64,000 nt of DNA from Pseudomonas viridiflava (GTDB lineage: Bacteria > Pseudomonadota > Gammaproteobacteria > Pseudomonadales > Pseudomonadaceae): the NCBI RefSeq assembly GCF_900589395.1, contig NZ_UUIS01000096.1:204833-268832 (forward strand), written 5' to 3'. A model generated the notes under the pieces. That model saw only the letters and a list, made by a program, of their open reading frames with translations. It had not been told where the DNA came from and did no database searches. Shown here piece by piece: positions 55,903 through 64,000 of this stretch. How positions within the stretch are numbered: the stretch's first letter is position 1; each line of letters begins with the position of its first letter. The translations under genes and the position numbers were made by a program.

Positions 55903-57105
55903 ATGAATGTATTCGACTACAAGGCCCGCGATGCCAGCGGCCGCCGCTGTCGCGGCCAGCAGCAGGCGCAAGGGGCGCGGCATGCCCGGCAGTTGCTGCG
56001 CGAGCGCGGGCTGGTGCTGCTCGAACTCAAGCCGGCGGCCGGCCAGTCGCGCGCCGGCAAGGGCGGGCAACGGTTGAGCGCCGGCCAGCTGACGTTGCTG
56101 ACCCTGCAACTGTCGACGCTGGTCCAGGCCGGTCTGCCACTCGAAGAGGCGCTGCAGGCGGTGGCGGCCCAGAGCGGGCAGCGCCGGGTCAGCCAACTGG
56201 TCGATGCCGTGCGTGCGCGCATTATCGAAGGCCACGACCTGGCCTCGGCGCTGGCCGCGTTCCCGCGGGCCTTTCCGGCTGTGTTCTGCGCCACCGTGGC
56301 GGCCGGCGAGCGCAGCGGCCATCTGGGCCAGGTGCTGGCGCAATTGGCGCACTACACCGAGGTGCGCCAGCAGTCGCGGCAGACCCTCCAGCTGGCGCTG
56401 GTCTACCCGGCGATCCTGCTCTGCGCCTCACTGGGCATCGTCGCGTTCCTGCTGGGCTACGTGGTGCCCGATGTCATCGAGGTGTTCGTCGACAGCGGCC
56501 AGCCCTTGCCCTGGCTCACCGAGGGCCTGTTGCTGCTCAGCCACGGCCTGAGCCGCTACGGCCTGGTGCTGCTGGCCGTGCTGGCCGGCCTGGCCGGGCT
56601 GGGCCGCTGGACGCTGCGCCATCGGCTGTGGCGCTGGCGGGCTCACTGCTTGCTGTTACGCCTGCCGGTCATCGGCCGGGTGCTCCAGGCCATGGAGGCA
56701 GCACGTTTCGCCAGCACGCTGGCGATTCTCGGCAAGAGCGCCGTGCCCCTGGTCGAAGCCCTGCACATCGCTGCGGCGGTAATCGCCAGCCTGCCGATTC
56801 GCCAGCGCATGCAGGACGTGGCGCGGCGGGTGGGCGAGGGCGAGACGCTGACCCGCAGCCTCGAACAGGGCGGCGACATGCCACCTCTGATGCTGCACAT
56901 GATCGCCAGTGGCGAACGCGCCGGCGAACTCGACCGCCTGCTCGAGCTCGCCGCCGAGCAACAGGAAAAGACCCTGGCAGCCCGCATTGCCTTGCTGGTG
57001 AGCCTGTTCGAGCCGGCGATGCTGATGTTCATGGGGGCAGTGGTGCTGCTCATCGTCATGGCCATCCTGATGCCGATTCTCAACCTCAACCAACAGGTGG
57101 GCTAA
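55903..57105 (+). CDS. gspF: Type II secretion system platform protein GspF
   Basis: Polytopic inner-membrane protein at the centre of the assembly platform. 400 residues with two homologous cytoplasmic helical domains (QLSTLVQAGLPLEEALQAVA and RFASTLAILGKSAVPLVEAL) and three membrane segments (about 167-195, 220-240 and 365-392). The start FDYKARDASGRRCRG is typical. Confidence 0.96.
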   Translation: MNVFDYKARDASGRRCRGQQQAQGARHARQLLRERGLVLLELKPAAGQSRAGKGGQRLSAGQLTLLTLQLSTLVQAGLPLEEALQAVAAQSGQRRVSQLVDAVRARIIEGHDLASALAAFPRAFPAVFCATVAAGERSGHLGQVLAQLAHYTEVRQQSRQTLQLALVYPAILLCASLGIVAFLLGYVVPDVIEVFVDSGQPLPWLTEGLLLLSHGLSRYGLVLLAVLAGLAGLGRWTLRHRLWRWRAHCLLLRLPVIGRVLQAMEAARFASTLAILGKSAVPLVEALHIAAAVIASLPIRQRMQDVARRVGEGETLTRSLEQGGDMPPLMLHMIASGERAGELDRLLELAAEQQEKTLAARIALLVSLFEPAMLMFMGAVVLLIVMAILMPILNLNQQVG

Positions 57106-57109
57106 TCTG

Positions 57110-57571
57110 ATGAATACCCTGAGACAGCTGCGACACGTGCGACACGTGCGACAAACCGGCTTTACCCTGATCGAAATCATGATCGTGGTGGTGATCATCG
57201 GCGTGCTGGGCGCGCTGGTGGTGCCGCAGTTCATGAGCCGCCCCGACCAGGCCAAGGTCACGGCCGCGCACACCGATATCCAGGCGTTGGGCACGGCGCT
57301 GGAAATGTACCGGCTCGACAACTTCAACTACCCCTCGACCCGGCAGGGTCTCGACGCTCTGCTCAAGCGCCCCTCCGGAACGCCCCAGGCCAGGTACTGG
57401 AATCCGCGTGGCTACCTCAAGCGCTTGCCTCGCGACCCATGGGGCACGCCGTATCAGTACCAGAGCCCGGGCCGCGCCGGGGCGCCGTTCGACCTGTACT
57501 CGTATGGCGCTGATGGCCTGCCTGGCGGCGACGAACTGGCCGCCGACATCGGCATTCAGGGCCTGCCATGA
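57110..57571 (+). CDS. gspG: Major pseudopilin GspG
   Basis: Main subunit of the pseudopilus. The prepilin peptidase site is TG-FTLIEIMIVVVIIGV with Glu at +5. The leader is 17 residues, longer than usual, and contains RHVRHVR encoded by a tandem 9-base repeat (CGACACGTG). The mature part has the GspG-type C-terminal motif (RDPWGTPYQYQSPG, DLYSYGADGLPGG) that binds calcium in relatives. 153 residues; overlaps gspH by 4 bases. Confidence 0.96.
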   Translation: MNTLRQLRHVRHVRQTGFTLIEIMIVVVIIGVLGALVVPQFMSRPDQAKVTAAHTDIQALGTALEMYRLDNFNYPSTRQGLDALLKRPSGTPQARYWNPRGYLKRLPRDPWGTPYQYQSPGRAGAPFDLYSYGADGLPGGDELAADIGIQGLP

Positions 57572-58041
57572 TGGCCAGCCGATGCCGGGGTTTCACCTTG
57601 CTGGAGCTGCTGGTGGTCATGGCGCTGGTCGCCGTGATGCTGACCCTGGCCGTGCCGCGCCTGGAGGTCGGCCCTGCCCAGCAGGCGCGCCAGCAGGGCC
57701 GCGAGCTGGCCGGCCTGATCGAGCAATTGCGTGAGGCGGCATTGGCCCAGGGCAAGGAATATGGGCTGCACTTCGATGCGCACGGCTATCGCCTGATGGT
57801 CTGGCACCGCGACCGGTGGCAGCAGCAGGCGGTCCGTCACCTGCCTGCGCCACTGGTGTTGCGCCTGGAACTGGAGGGCCAGCCCCTGCGCCTGGGCGAG
57901 GGCGTGCAGACCCCGCAGGTGCTGATACTCAGCAGCGACCAGATCAGCGCGTTCAGCCTTCATTACGAGACAACGCAGGGCGGGCGCTGGCTTAGCCTGG
58001 CCAGTGATGGCCTGAGCACGGTGACGATCCATGAGCACTGA
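57568..58041 (+). CDS. gspH: Minor pseudopilin GspH
   Basis: Minor pseudopilin of the tip complex. Leader MMASRCRG, then FTLLELLVVMALVAVMLTLA with Glu at +5. The soluble domain fits GspH (QQGRELAGLIEQLREAALAQ). 157 residues; overlaps gspG by 4 and gspI by 11 bases. Confidence 0.9.
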   Translation: MMASRCRGFTLLELLVVMALVAVMLTLAVPRLEVGPAQQARQQGRELAGLIEQLREAALAQGKEYGLHFDAHGYRLMVWHRDRWQQQAVRHLPAPLVLRLELEGQPLRLGEGVQTPQVLILSSDQISAFSLHYETTQGGRWLSLASDGLSTVTIHEH

Positions 58042-58405
58042 ACGCGGCTTTACCTTGCTGGAGGTGATGGTCGCCCTGGCGGTGTTCGCGACCGTGGCCG
58101 TCGCGGTGCTGTCGGCCTGCCAGTTTGTCCTGGGCCAGCGCGATGGGCTGCGCGAGCGGCTGTTCGCCGCCTGGCTGGCGGATAACCACCTGACCGAACT
58201 GCGCCTCAAGCCACCGGCGGTGGGGCGCCAGCGTATCGCACTCACCTTCGCCAACCAGGCCTGGACGCTGGAGCAGCACGTCGAGCGCGACCGCCTGGCG
58301 CCGATGCTCGGCATCGAGCTGAGCGTGCGGCGCGACCCCGCCCCGGCGGTGCTCTATCGTACCCACGGTTGGGTGGCCGTCCCCGTGGCGCAGGGCCGAC
58401 CATGA
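58031..58405 (+). CDS. gspI: Minor pseudopilin GspI
   Basis: Core of the pseudopilus tip complex with GspJ and GspK. Leader MSTERG, then FTLLEVMVALAVFATVAVAV with Glu at +5; the (A/R)DNHLTELRLKPP segment is characteristic of GspI. 124 residues. Overlaps gspH and gspJ. Confidence 0.93.
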   Translation: MSTERGFTLLEVMVALAVFATVAVAVLSACQFVLGQRDGLRERLFAAWLADNHLTELRLKPPAVGRQRIALTFANQAWTLEQHVERDRLAPMLGIELSVRRDPAPAVLYRTHGWVAVPVAQGRP

Positions 58406-58950
58406 CTGGGCAACGCGGGTTCACCTTGCTGGAGCTGCTCGTCGCCCTGGCCATTTTCGCCCTGCTGGGCCTGGCCGGTGCGCAGTTGTTCGACGTGGTC
58501 TTCAAGGTGCAGGAGCAACTGCGCCAGCCGCAGCACAGCCTGCGTGACCTGCGCCGGGCGGTGGCGCTGATCGAGCTTGATGTGCTGCAGAGCGTCTCGT
58601 CGGCCGCAGCACAACCGCTGTTGATTCGCCAGGGCGTGCTGAACCTGCGGCGCGGCAACTGGCACAATCCTCTACGCCAGGCGCGCGGCGAGCGCCAGGA
58701 AGTCAGTTATGTGCTTGAACAGGGACGCCTGTGGCGCTACAGCCGCAGCCTGGAATTGCCAGGTGTGCACAGGCAACTGCTGCTCAGTGACGTGCGCCGG
58801 CTCCAGTGGCGGCTCTTCGATGACCAGGCCGGTTGGCGTCAGGCTGAACCGGACACGCGCTCGGCCCGACCGCGCGCACTGGAAATGACCCTGTCGTTCG
58901 GCGCGTTCGAGTCGGTGCGGCGGGTCATGTTGCTGGCTGACGGCGCATGA
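58402..58950 (+). CDS. gspJ: Minor pseudopilin GspJ
   Basis: Tip-complex pseudopilin. Start at 58402 (ATGA overlap with gspI) gives leader MTGQRG, then FTLLELLVALAIFALLGLAG with Glu at +5, and 182 residues; the frame reaches back to 58369 without reason to use it. DLRRAVALIELDVLQSV and the LEMTLSFGAFESVRRVMLLA ending are typical. Confidence 0.93.
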   Translation: MTGQRGFTLLELLVALAIFALLGLAGAQLFDVVFKVQEQLRQPQHSLRDLRRAVALIELDVLQSVSSAAAQPLLIRQGVLNLRRGNWHNPLRQARGERQEVSYVLEQGRLWRYSRSLELPGVHRQLLLSDVRRLQWRLFDDQAGWRQAEPDTRSARPRALEMTLSFGAFESVRRVMLLADGA

Positions 58951-59804
58951 CGGCCCGGCACCAGCGCGGTGTGGCGCTGATCAGTGTCTTGCTGCTCACC
59001 AGCCTGGTATTGCTGGTCACGGCAGGACTGCTGCGCAGCCATCGCCTGGCCGTGCAAGGCATCACTGGACACGTGCAGCCACTGCCGCTGCGCCAGGCCG
59101 CGCTCATGGCTGAAAGCCGTGCCGCGCAGTGGTTGCAGGACATCGACCCGCTGCACAGCGCGGTCATCCACCCCGGCCAGGCATGGGCGCGCCAGCCCGC
59201 TCCCTTGCAACTGCCAGGCCTTGAGCTGCGGTTGAGCATCGAAGACCTGGGTGGTCGCTTCAACCTCAGTGCATTGGCCGGGCCCGGTGAGGTAGACCCG
59301 ATCATCGCGCAACGCTGGTCACGGTTGTTGGCCAGCCTGGACATTACGCCGTTCGACCTTGCATTCCTGGACGGTGCCAGCCTGACCGACACCGCGCAGT
59401 TGAACCGGGTGCCCGCCCTGCATGGCGAGCGCCTGCAGCGTCTTTTGCCGTGGGTGGCGGTGTTGCCGCGCGGCACGGCGCTGAACGTCAACACGGCGCC
59501 GGTCCAGGTCCTGGCCTGCCTGGAAAACATGACCCTGGCCCACGCCCATACCGTGTTCGGCCAACGGCCCGCGCAGGGCTACCCCGACATCGAGGCATTC
59601 ATCCGCGCGCCTGCCGTCCAGGGGCTGGGCGTTTCCAGCCATGGACTGGGGGTGGGCAGCCAGTACATGCGTGTCACGATCGACGTCAGCCGCGCCGACA
59701 CCCGCCTGCGGCTGGTCAGCGACTTGCAGCGGGTGGCCAACACCCGGCGCATGCGGGTCATTCAACGCCGCCTGGTGGCGCCCACGGAGAGTCTCTACCC
59801 ATGA
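58947..59804 (+). CDS. gspK: Minor pseudopilin GspK
   Basis: Largest pseudopilin, capping the tip. Leader MTARHQRG, then VALISVLLLTSLVLLVTAGL. It lacks Glu at +5 (Ser there), as is normal for GspK. The globular part has the family motifs SIEDLGGRFNLSAL and NVNTAPVQVLACLE. 285 residues. 4-base overlaps with gspJ and gspL. Confidence 0.94.
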   Translation: MTARHQRGVALISVLLLTSLVLLVTAGLLRSHRLAVQGITGHVQPLPLRQAALMAESRAAQWLQDIDPLHSAVIHPGQAWARQPAPLQLPGLELRLSIEDLGGRFNLSALAGPGEVDPIIAQRWSRLLASLDITPFDLAFLDGASLTDTAQLNRVPALHGERLQRLLPWVAVLPRGTALNVNTAPVQVLACLENMTLAHAHTVFGQRPAQGYPDIEAFIRAPAVQGLGVSSHGLGVGSQYMRVTIDVSRADTRLRLVSDLQRVANTRRMRVIQRRLVAPTESLYP

Positions 59805-60922
59805 ACCGCTGGCTGTATTTCACCCCTGACGGCATCGGTGGCCGCGGCGCGGCCTGGCCTGTGCGCTACGGAACCGACGGCGAGGTTGCCGGCCACGGCT
59901 CACTGGTCGAGGCTGGCCAGTGGCTGGACGGCCAGCGCGTCCAGGTCATCGTGCCGATGGAGGTGTGCAGCTGGCTGCGCAGCGGGCCCTGGCCGGGCCG
60001 CCGCCCACCGTCGGCACAGGCGCTGGCCTATGCGATCGAGGAACAACTGGGCCAGGACCTGGAAGCGGTGCACATTGCGATGGGCCCGGCCGACGCCGAG
60101 CGTCGGTATGCGGTGCTGTGCATGGCCAGGTCCCTGCTGGCCGACATCCTGCAGGCCCTGCAACAGACGGGTATAGACGTGCACACGGTACACGCCGATG
60201 CCGATCTGTTGCCCTGTGACCGCTGCCACGGTGTGTGGTGGGCCGGCCGCTGGTTGCTGGGTGGCGCACTGCCGGCCCGGCTGGCGCTCTCGGAGCCTGC
60301 GTTGCGTACCGTACAGGCGTGCCTGCCGGATGACATGCATTGGCAGGGGCGCGGCGAAGTGGACGTCGACGTCGACGCTGCGGTCATGGGCTTGTTCATG
60401 GCCGGCCGTGCCGGGGCGATCGAGCTGCGGCAAGGCGAGTTTCGCCCGGCACAGCAACGCCGGTATGGCGCGGCCTGGCCTGCGATGGCGCTGGCCTGCC
60501 TGTTCTGCCTGTCGTGGGGAGGCCTCCTGGTCCGTAGCCAACATGTCGAGGCCCGCGCCGATGAGCTGTACCAGCAAAGCGTGCAGCGTTTTCGCACGTT
60601 GTATCCGCAACAGGTGCCGACCGTCGACCTGGCGGCGCAGCTTGCAGCCTTGCAGGACCGTCCTGTGGACGCTCGCGGTGCGATGCTGCGTTTGTTGAAG
60701 TTGACCGATGAGGTGCTCGGCGCCAGCGATGTGCAGGTGCAGCGCGTCGAGTTCAGTGCCGGGCAAGGCTGGAGGCTGGCGATCAGCGCGGGCAGTTTCG
60801 AGGTGCTTGAGCCGTTGAGCGAGCGTGGAAGGCACAGTGGCTTGCCCGTGCGCCTGGACAGCGCCAGCAAGACGCGCGACGGGGTACAGGCGGTCCTGAT
60901 CGTGCCGGAACAGGCGCCATGA
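59801..60922 (+). CDS. gspL: Type II secretion system protein GspL
   Basis: Bitopic inner-membrane protein tying the GspE ATPase to the platform. Start at 59801 (MNRWLYFTPDGIGGRGAAWP), 373 residues. A cytoplasmic actin-like domain (to about 220; SAQALAYAIEEQLGQDLEAV), one membrane helix (224-244) and a periplasmic ferredoxin-like domain. Sequence conservation of this family is low; order and topology support the call. Confidence 0.9.
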   Translation: MNRWLYFTPDGIGGRGAAWPVRYGTDGEVAGHGSLVEAGQWLDGQRVQVIVPMEVCSWLRSGPWPGRRPPSAQALAYAIEEQLGQDLEAVHIAMGPADAERRYAVLCMARSLLADILQALQQTGIDVHTVHADADLLPCDRCHGVWWAGRWLLGGALPARLALSEPALRTVQACLPDDMHWQGRGEVDVDVDAAVMGLFMAGRAGAIELRQGEFRPAQQRRYGAAWPAMALACLFCLSWGGLLVRSQHVEARADELYQQSVQRFRTLYPQQVPTVDLAAQLAALQDRPVDARGAMLRLLKLTDEVLGASDVQVQRVEFSAGQGWRLAISAGSFEVLEPLSERGRHSGLPVRLDSASKTRDGVQAVLIVPEQAP

Positions 60923-61374
60923 GACTGCGCTTGAAGCGGCATGGGCCGTTGTTGGGCGTGCGTGACCGGCGACTGTCAATGGGGCTCGGGGCGGTGCTGG
61001 TCGCGGCGTGCCTGTTCAAGGGAGTGTGGCAACCGGCGCAGCAGCGCCTGCAACACGCCGAGCGTCTTTATCAGCAACGCCTGCTGTTGGCTGTGCAGGT
61101 GCAACGCGCAAGGCCGGGACAGGCACCGTCCGGCGAGCAACCCTTGTCGAGGCGCCTGAGTGACAGCGCCGCTGTGGCCGGCCTTGAATGGCTGCAGATG
61201 GACAAGGACGCCCAGGGCTTGCGCCTGACCCTGGCCGGCCAGGCCGAGGCGGTGCTGGGCTGGCTGATCCGGGCCGAGCGCGAGGGCGCGCAAATGCAGA
61301 CCCTGACGCTGGAGCGGCAGGACGAACGCCTGCTGGTCAGTGTGGCATGGCGCGATGAGGGCCCGCCCGACTGA
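60919..61374 (+). CDS. gspM: Type II secretion system protein GspM
   Basis: Small inner-membrane partner of GspL. 151 residues: basic start, membrane helix at about 20-38 (SMGLGAVLVAACLFKGVW), a short coiled coil, and a periplasmic ferredoxin-like domain (LEWLQMDKDAQGLRLTLAGQ). Last gene of the operon; no gspN or prepilin peptidase follows. Overlaps gspL by 4 bases. Confidence 0.88.
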   Translation: MRLRLKRHGPLLGVRDRRLSMGLGAVLVAACLFKGVWQPAQQRLQHAERLYQQRLLLAVQVQRARPGQAPSGEQPLSRRLSDSAAVAGLEWLQMDKDAQGLRLTLAGQAEAVLGWLIRAEREGAQMQTLTLERQDERLLVSVAWRDEGPPD

Positions 61375-61432
61375 CAGCCATTCGTCCCGCAGCAGCGGCT
61401 TGAGCTGCGAGCCTCCCTTGGCGAATGACCAT

Positions 61433-62743
61433 TCAGTCCTTGCCGGCCAGCGGTTGCAACCGCGCCAGGCGCAGAGCCACGACCAGCGCCGCCAGCAACA
61501 GCAACCCGATGAACAGCCCGATGCCGTTCCACCCGGCGTAATGCCAGAACACCCCGCCGCCGGTGCCGGCCACGCTGGAACCGGCGTAGTAGCAGAACAG
61601 GTACAGCGAGGCGGCCTGGCCGCGAGCGCGGGTGGCGCGACGGCCGACCCAACTGCTGGCCACCGAGTGGGCGCCGAAAAAGCCGAAGGTGAAGATCAGC
61701 ACGCCAATGATCACCACCGCCAGCGGCTCGAACAGGGTCAGGCCCAGACCGGCCAGCATCAGCACGATGACTGCCCACAGCACCTTGCGCCGGCCCAGGG
61801 TGTCGGCCAGTGCGCCGATTTTCGCCGAGCTGTAGATGCCTGACAGGTAGACCACCGAAAACAGCCCGACCACCGCCTGGCTGAGGTTGTACGGTGCTTC
61901 CAGGAAGCGGTAGGCAATGTAGTTGAACAGGGTCACCGAGGCGCCCATGATCAGGAACCCCACCACGAACAGCAGCGGCAGGCCGGTGTCGCGAAACTGC
62001 ACGACAAAGCCTTCGAGCAGGCTGCGCGGGTGCAGCGAGCGCGGGCGGAAGTTGCGCGACTCAGGCAGCAGGCGCCAGAACGCCGCCGCCGCAATCAGCG
62101 CCAGGCCACCGATGATCAGCAAGGCGACGTGCCAGTTCACGTAGTCGATCAACACGCCCAGGATCAGCCGCCCGGACATGCCGCCCACCGCGCTGCCGGC
62201 AATGTACAACCCCATGGCCAGCCCCAGGTGCGTAGGGTGGATTTCTTCGCTCAGGTAGGTCATCGCCACCGCCGCCAGGCCGCTCAATGACAGGCCTACC
62301 AGAGCGCGAGTCACCAGCAGGGTGTCCCAGCTGGGCATCAGTGCGCTGGCCAGGGTGGCCATGGCTGCGCACAGCAGCGCCAGCACCATCACCGGCTTGC
62401 GCCCCAGGCGGTCGGAGATGGGCCCGGTGATCAGCAGGCCGAACGCGAGCATGACGGTCGAGATCGACAGCACCAGGCTGGTCTGCGTCGGGCTGATTGC
62501 GAACTCCTGCGACAGCCTCGGCATCATCGGTTGCACGCAATACAGCAAGGCAAAAGTGGCAAAGCCACCGGCAAACATCGCCAGCACCGTGCGCCTGAAC
62601 GCCGCCGTGCCCTTTTCGATATAGGGGGTGGGCTCGGCAACGCCTGCCGGTTTGGCATGCGGTACAGATTGGGTGGAGAGCGGCGCGGGAGCAGGTTTCA
62701 CGATGGGCCTCGGAGGGCGACAAACGGGCATGCAAAAAAGCAT
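61433..62743 (-). CDS. MFS transporter, YnfM-like efflux family
   Basis: Inner-membrane secondary transporter of 12 predicted helices, up to 436 residues. A long polar N-terminal extension precedes helix 1 (VLAMFAGGFATFALLYCVQP). The MFS motif A is GPISDRLGRKPVMVLAL; a second copy is GALADTLGRRKVLWAV. Close in layout to E. coli YnfM; the substrate is unknown. The start is uncertain (62743 or 62731). Divergent from the LysR gene, which is the likely regulator. It faces gspM tail to tail across 58 bases. Confidence 0.88.
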   Translation of the reverse strand: MLFCMPVCRPPRPIVKPAPAPLSTQSVPHAKPAGVAEPTPYIEKGTAAFRRTVLAMFAGGFATFALLYCVQPMMPRLSQEFAISPTQTSLVLSISTVMLAFGLLITGPISDRLGRKPVMVLALLCAAMATLASALMPSWDTLLVTRALVGLSLSGLAAVAMTYLSEEIHPTHLGLAMGLYIAGSAVGGMSGRLILGVLIDYVNWHVALLIIGGLALIAAAAFWRLLPESRNFRPRSLHPRSLLEGFVVQFRDTGLPLLFVVGFLIMGASVTLFNYIAYRFLEAPYNLSQAVVGLFSVVYLSGIYSSAKIGALADTLGRRKVLWAVIVLMLAGLGLTLFEPLAVVIIGVLIFTFGFFGAHSVASSWVGRRATRARGQAASLYLFCYYAGSSVAGTGGGVFWHYAGWNGIGLFIGLLLLAALVVALRLARLQPLAGKD

Positions 62744-62765
62744 ATAGCCCGCTAATCATTCCATC

Positions 62766-62775
62766 CAATATATTG
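62766..62775. promoter_or_regulatory. Small palindrome in the MFS/LysR divergent region
   Basis: CAATATATTG, a perfect 10-base palindrome in an AT-rich 74-base gap between the divergent genes. A plausible part of a LysR-type operator or a promoter -10 region; short enough to be chance. Confidence 0.3.
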
Positions 62776-62817
62776 TTCGACCTGTTTGATAGGTTTTGCG
62801 ACTCAATTAGAGGCTCT

Positions 62818-63714
62818 ATGGAACTGCGTCATCTGCGTTACTTCATCGCTGTGGCTGAAGAGCTGCATTTCGGCCGTGCGGCCCAGGCCCTGGGCATTTC
62901 CCAGCCACCCTTGAGCCAGCAGATTCAGGCGCTGGAGCAGGAACTGGGGGCCCGGTTGTTCGAGCGCACCAACCGCCGGGTCGAGTTGAGCGAGGCCGGC
63001 CGGCTGTTTCTCGACGAAGCCCGGCTGGTACTGGCGCAGGTCGACAAGGCTGCCGATGTGGCGCGGCGCGCGCAGTTGGGCGAGGTCGGTGAACTGAAGA
63101 TCGGCTTTACCGCCTCGGCGCCCTTCATTTCCAGTATTCCCAAAGCGATTTTCAACTTTCGCCAGGCGTACCCGGCCGTGCACCTGTCGTTGCAGGAAAT
63201 GATCAGCCAGGACGTGGTCGAGCGGCTTGAACACGGCCGCCTGCATGTGGGCATCATGCGTCCGCTGCCCTTGCCGGACACGCTGCTGGCCATCGAGATC
63301 CTGCGCGACCCGCTGGTGGCGTTCCTGCGTGCCGACCATCCGCTGGTGGTGCGCGGCGAGCAGGGCGTGTACATGGCGGAACTGGCGCTTGAACCCTTCG
63401 TATTCTTCCCGCGCACCTATGGCAGCGGCCTGTATGCACAGGTCATGGGCCTGGCGCGGGCGGCGGGTTACAACCCGTTGGTGACCCAAGAAGCAGGGGA
63501 GCCGATGACCATCATCGGCCTGGTGGCGGCGGGGCTGGGTGTGACGATACTGCCGGCGTCCTACCAGCGGGTGCGCATCGAAGGCGTGGCCTTCCGCCCC
63601 TTGCTCGACCCCGGCGCCACCAGCCCGATCTGGCTGGTGCAGCGCAAAGACGAACAATCACCGATGGCCCGGGCCTTCGCCGCCCTGGCCACCGTTCGCC
63701 CGAACACCCTATAG
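62818..63714 (+). CDS. LysR-family transcriptional regulator
   Basis: 298 residues from the ATG at 62818 (MELRHLRYFIAVAEELHFGR, with TAGAGG upstream). The N-terminal helix-turn-helix is typical (AAQALGISQPPLSQQIQALE) and the C-terminal part is the two-lobed effector domain (GELKIGFTASAPFISSIPKA). The subgroup resembles BenM/CatR-like regulators in its start, but the effector cannot be assigned. Divergent from the MFS gene. Confidence 0.92.
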   Translation: MELRHLRYFIAVAEELHFGRAAQALGISQPPLSQQIQALEQELGARLFERTNRRVELSEAGRLFLDEARLVLAQVDKAADVARRAQLGEVGELKIGFTASAPFISSIPKAIFNFRQAYPAVHLSLQEMISQDVVERLEHGRLHVGIMRPLPLPDTLLAIEILRDPLVAFLRADHPLVVRGEQGVYMAELALEPFVFFPRTYGSGLYAQVMGLARAAGYNPLVTQEAGEPMTIIGLVAAGLGVTILPASYQRVRIEGVAFRPLLDPGATSPIWLVQRKDEQSPMARAFAALATVRPNTL

Positions 63715-63739
63715 GCAATCACCTGCCGCCTTGGCGCGT

Positions 63740-63881
63740 GTAGGAGCGCGCTTGCCCGCGACCGAGTGCGCAGCGCTCGCAAAATCTCCGAAACGCTGAG
63801 AATCCACGACTGGAAAATCGTGGAAACGCTGAAATTTTACGACTGCTGACGCAGCCGGTCGCGGGCAGAGCGCGCTCCTAC
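63740..63881. repeat. Inverted pair of REP elements after the LysR gene
   Basis: Left core 63740-63764 is identical to those at 14949 and 22519. Right core 63856-63881, inverted, has one extra base (GGGCAGAGCGCG). The left arm continues GTGCGCAGCGCTCGCAAAAT; the right arm, read inward, GGCTGCGTCAGCAGTCGTAAAA. The 286 bases from 63715 to the end hold no gene. Confidence 0.85.
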
Positions 63882-63933
63882 GACGCCAGTTGCAAACGGG
63901 GACGGCGGGTGTCAACGGCGTGATGGCGCTCCG

Positions 63934-64000
63934 TATAGGCAATCACCTGCGGTCTTGGCGCGTGTAGGAGCGCGCTTGCCTGCGACCGAGTGCGCTAGCG
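63934..64000 (+). repeat. Second copy of the LysR-end/REP sequence, cut by the window edge
   Basis: 63934-64000 repeats 63710-63776 with about 93% identity, starting with TATAGGCAATCACCTGC, which in the first copy includes the LysR stop codon. The period is 224 bases. A third REP core starts at 63964. Confidence 0.8.

Noticed and set aside
63709..63942. A 77-codon minus-strand frame at the right end
   Set aside because: It lies wholly within REP sequence and the duplicated segment and has no ribosome site.

Overview
The window is a piece of a Pseudomonas chromosome, most likely of the P. putida group. The GC content is high and codons end mostly in G or C. The gene order opgGH, rsmE-tatCBA-hisEI-ubiBJE-phaIF/phaDC2ZC1-hslUV-argS-priA-rpmE-maeB-mrcA-pilMNOPQ-aroKB-gltBD-hemE is the order I know from the P. 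aeruginosa and P. putida chromosomes. REP-type repeats with a GTAGGAGCGCGCTTGCCC core are scattered between genes. No rRNA, tRNA, CRISPR array, transposase or integrase was recognised. The first gene, opgG, enters from outside the window.

Layout. 1-3978: opgG and opgH (periplasmic glucans). 4210-8316: two paralogous chemoreceptors on the minus strand; the one at 6406 has a FliA-like promoter. 8406-14473: a minus-strand block with rsmE, the Tat translocon, two histidine genes and ubiquinone genes ubiB/J/E. 14604-22490: the medium-chain polyhydroxyalkanoate (PHA) locus, with phaI-phaF facing phaD-phaC2-phaZ-phaC1, plus a PHA-associated small protein and a DUF971 protein. 22676-29491: hslVU behind a clear sigma-32 promoter, an FtsN-like SPOR protein, argS and priA. 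29681-34034: rpmE, maeB and mrcA. 34240-42580: pilMNOPQ, aroK, aroB and an ATPase-SPOR protein. 42957-50126: gltB, gltD and hemE.

50371-61374 is the accessory part: a lytic polysaccharide monooxygenase (LPMO) with a predicted chitin-binding tail, followed at once by an eleven-gene type II secretion operon in the order gspC to gspM. The operon has no prepilin peptidase and no gspN, so it must use a peptidase such as PilD encoded elsewhere. The pairing suggests that the LPMO is a substrate of this secretion system. The window closes with a divergent MFS transporter/LysR pair and REP sequence that repeats at a 224-bp period up to the right edge.

Most of the window is ordinary core genome. The best leads are the LPMO-T2SS unit with its very short GspC and a coupled small ORF, the asymmetric arms of the paired REP elements, the 224-bp duplication at the right end, and several unexplained palindromes at PHA promoters and between gltB and gltD.
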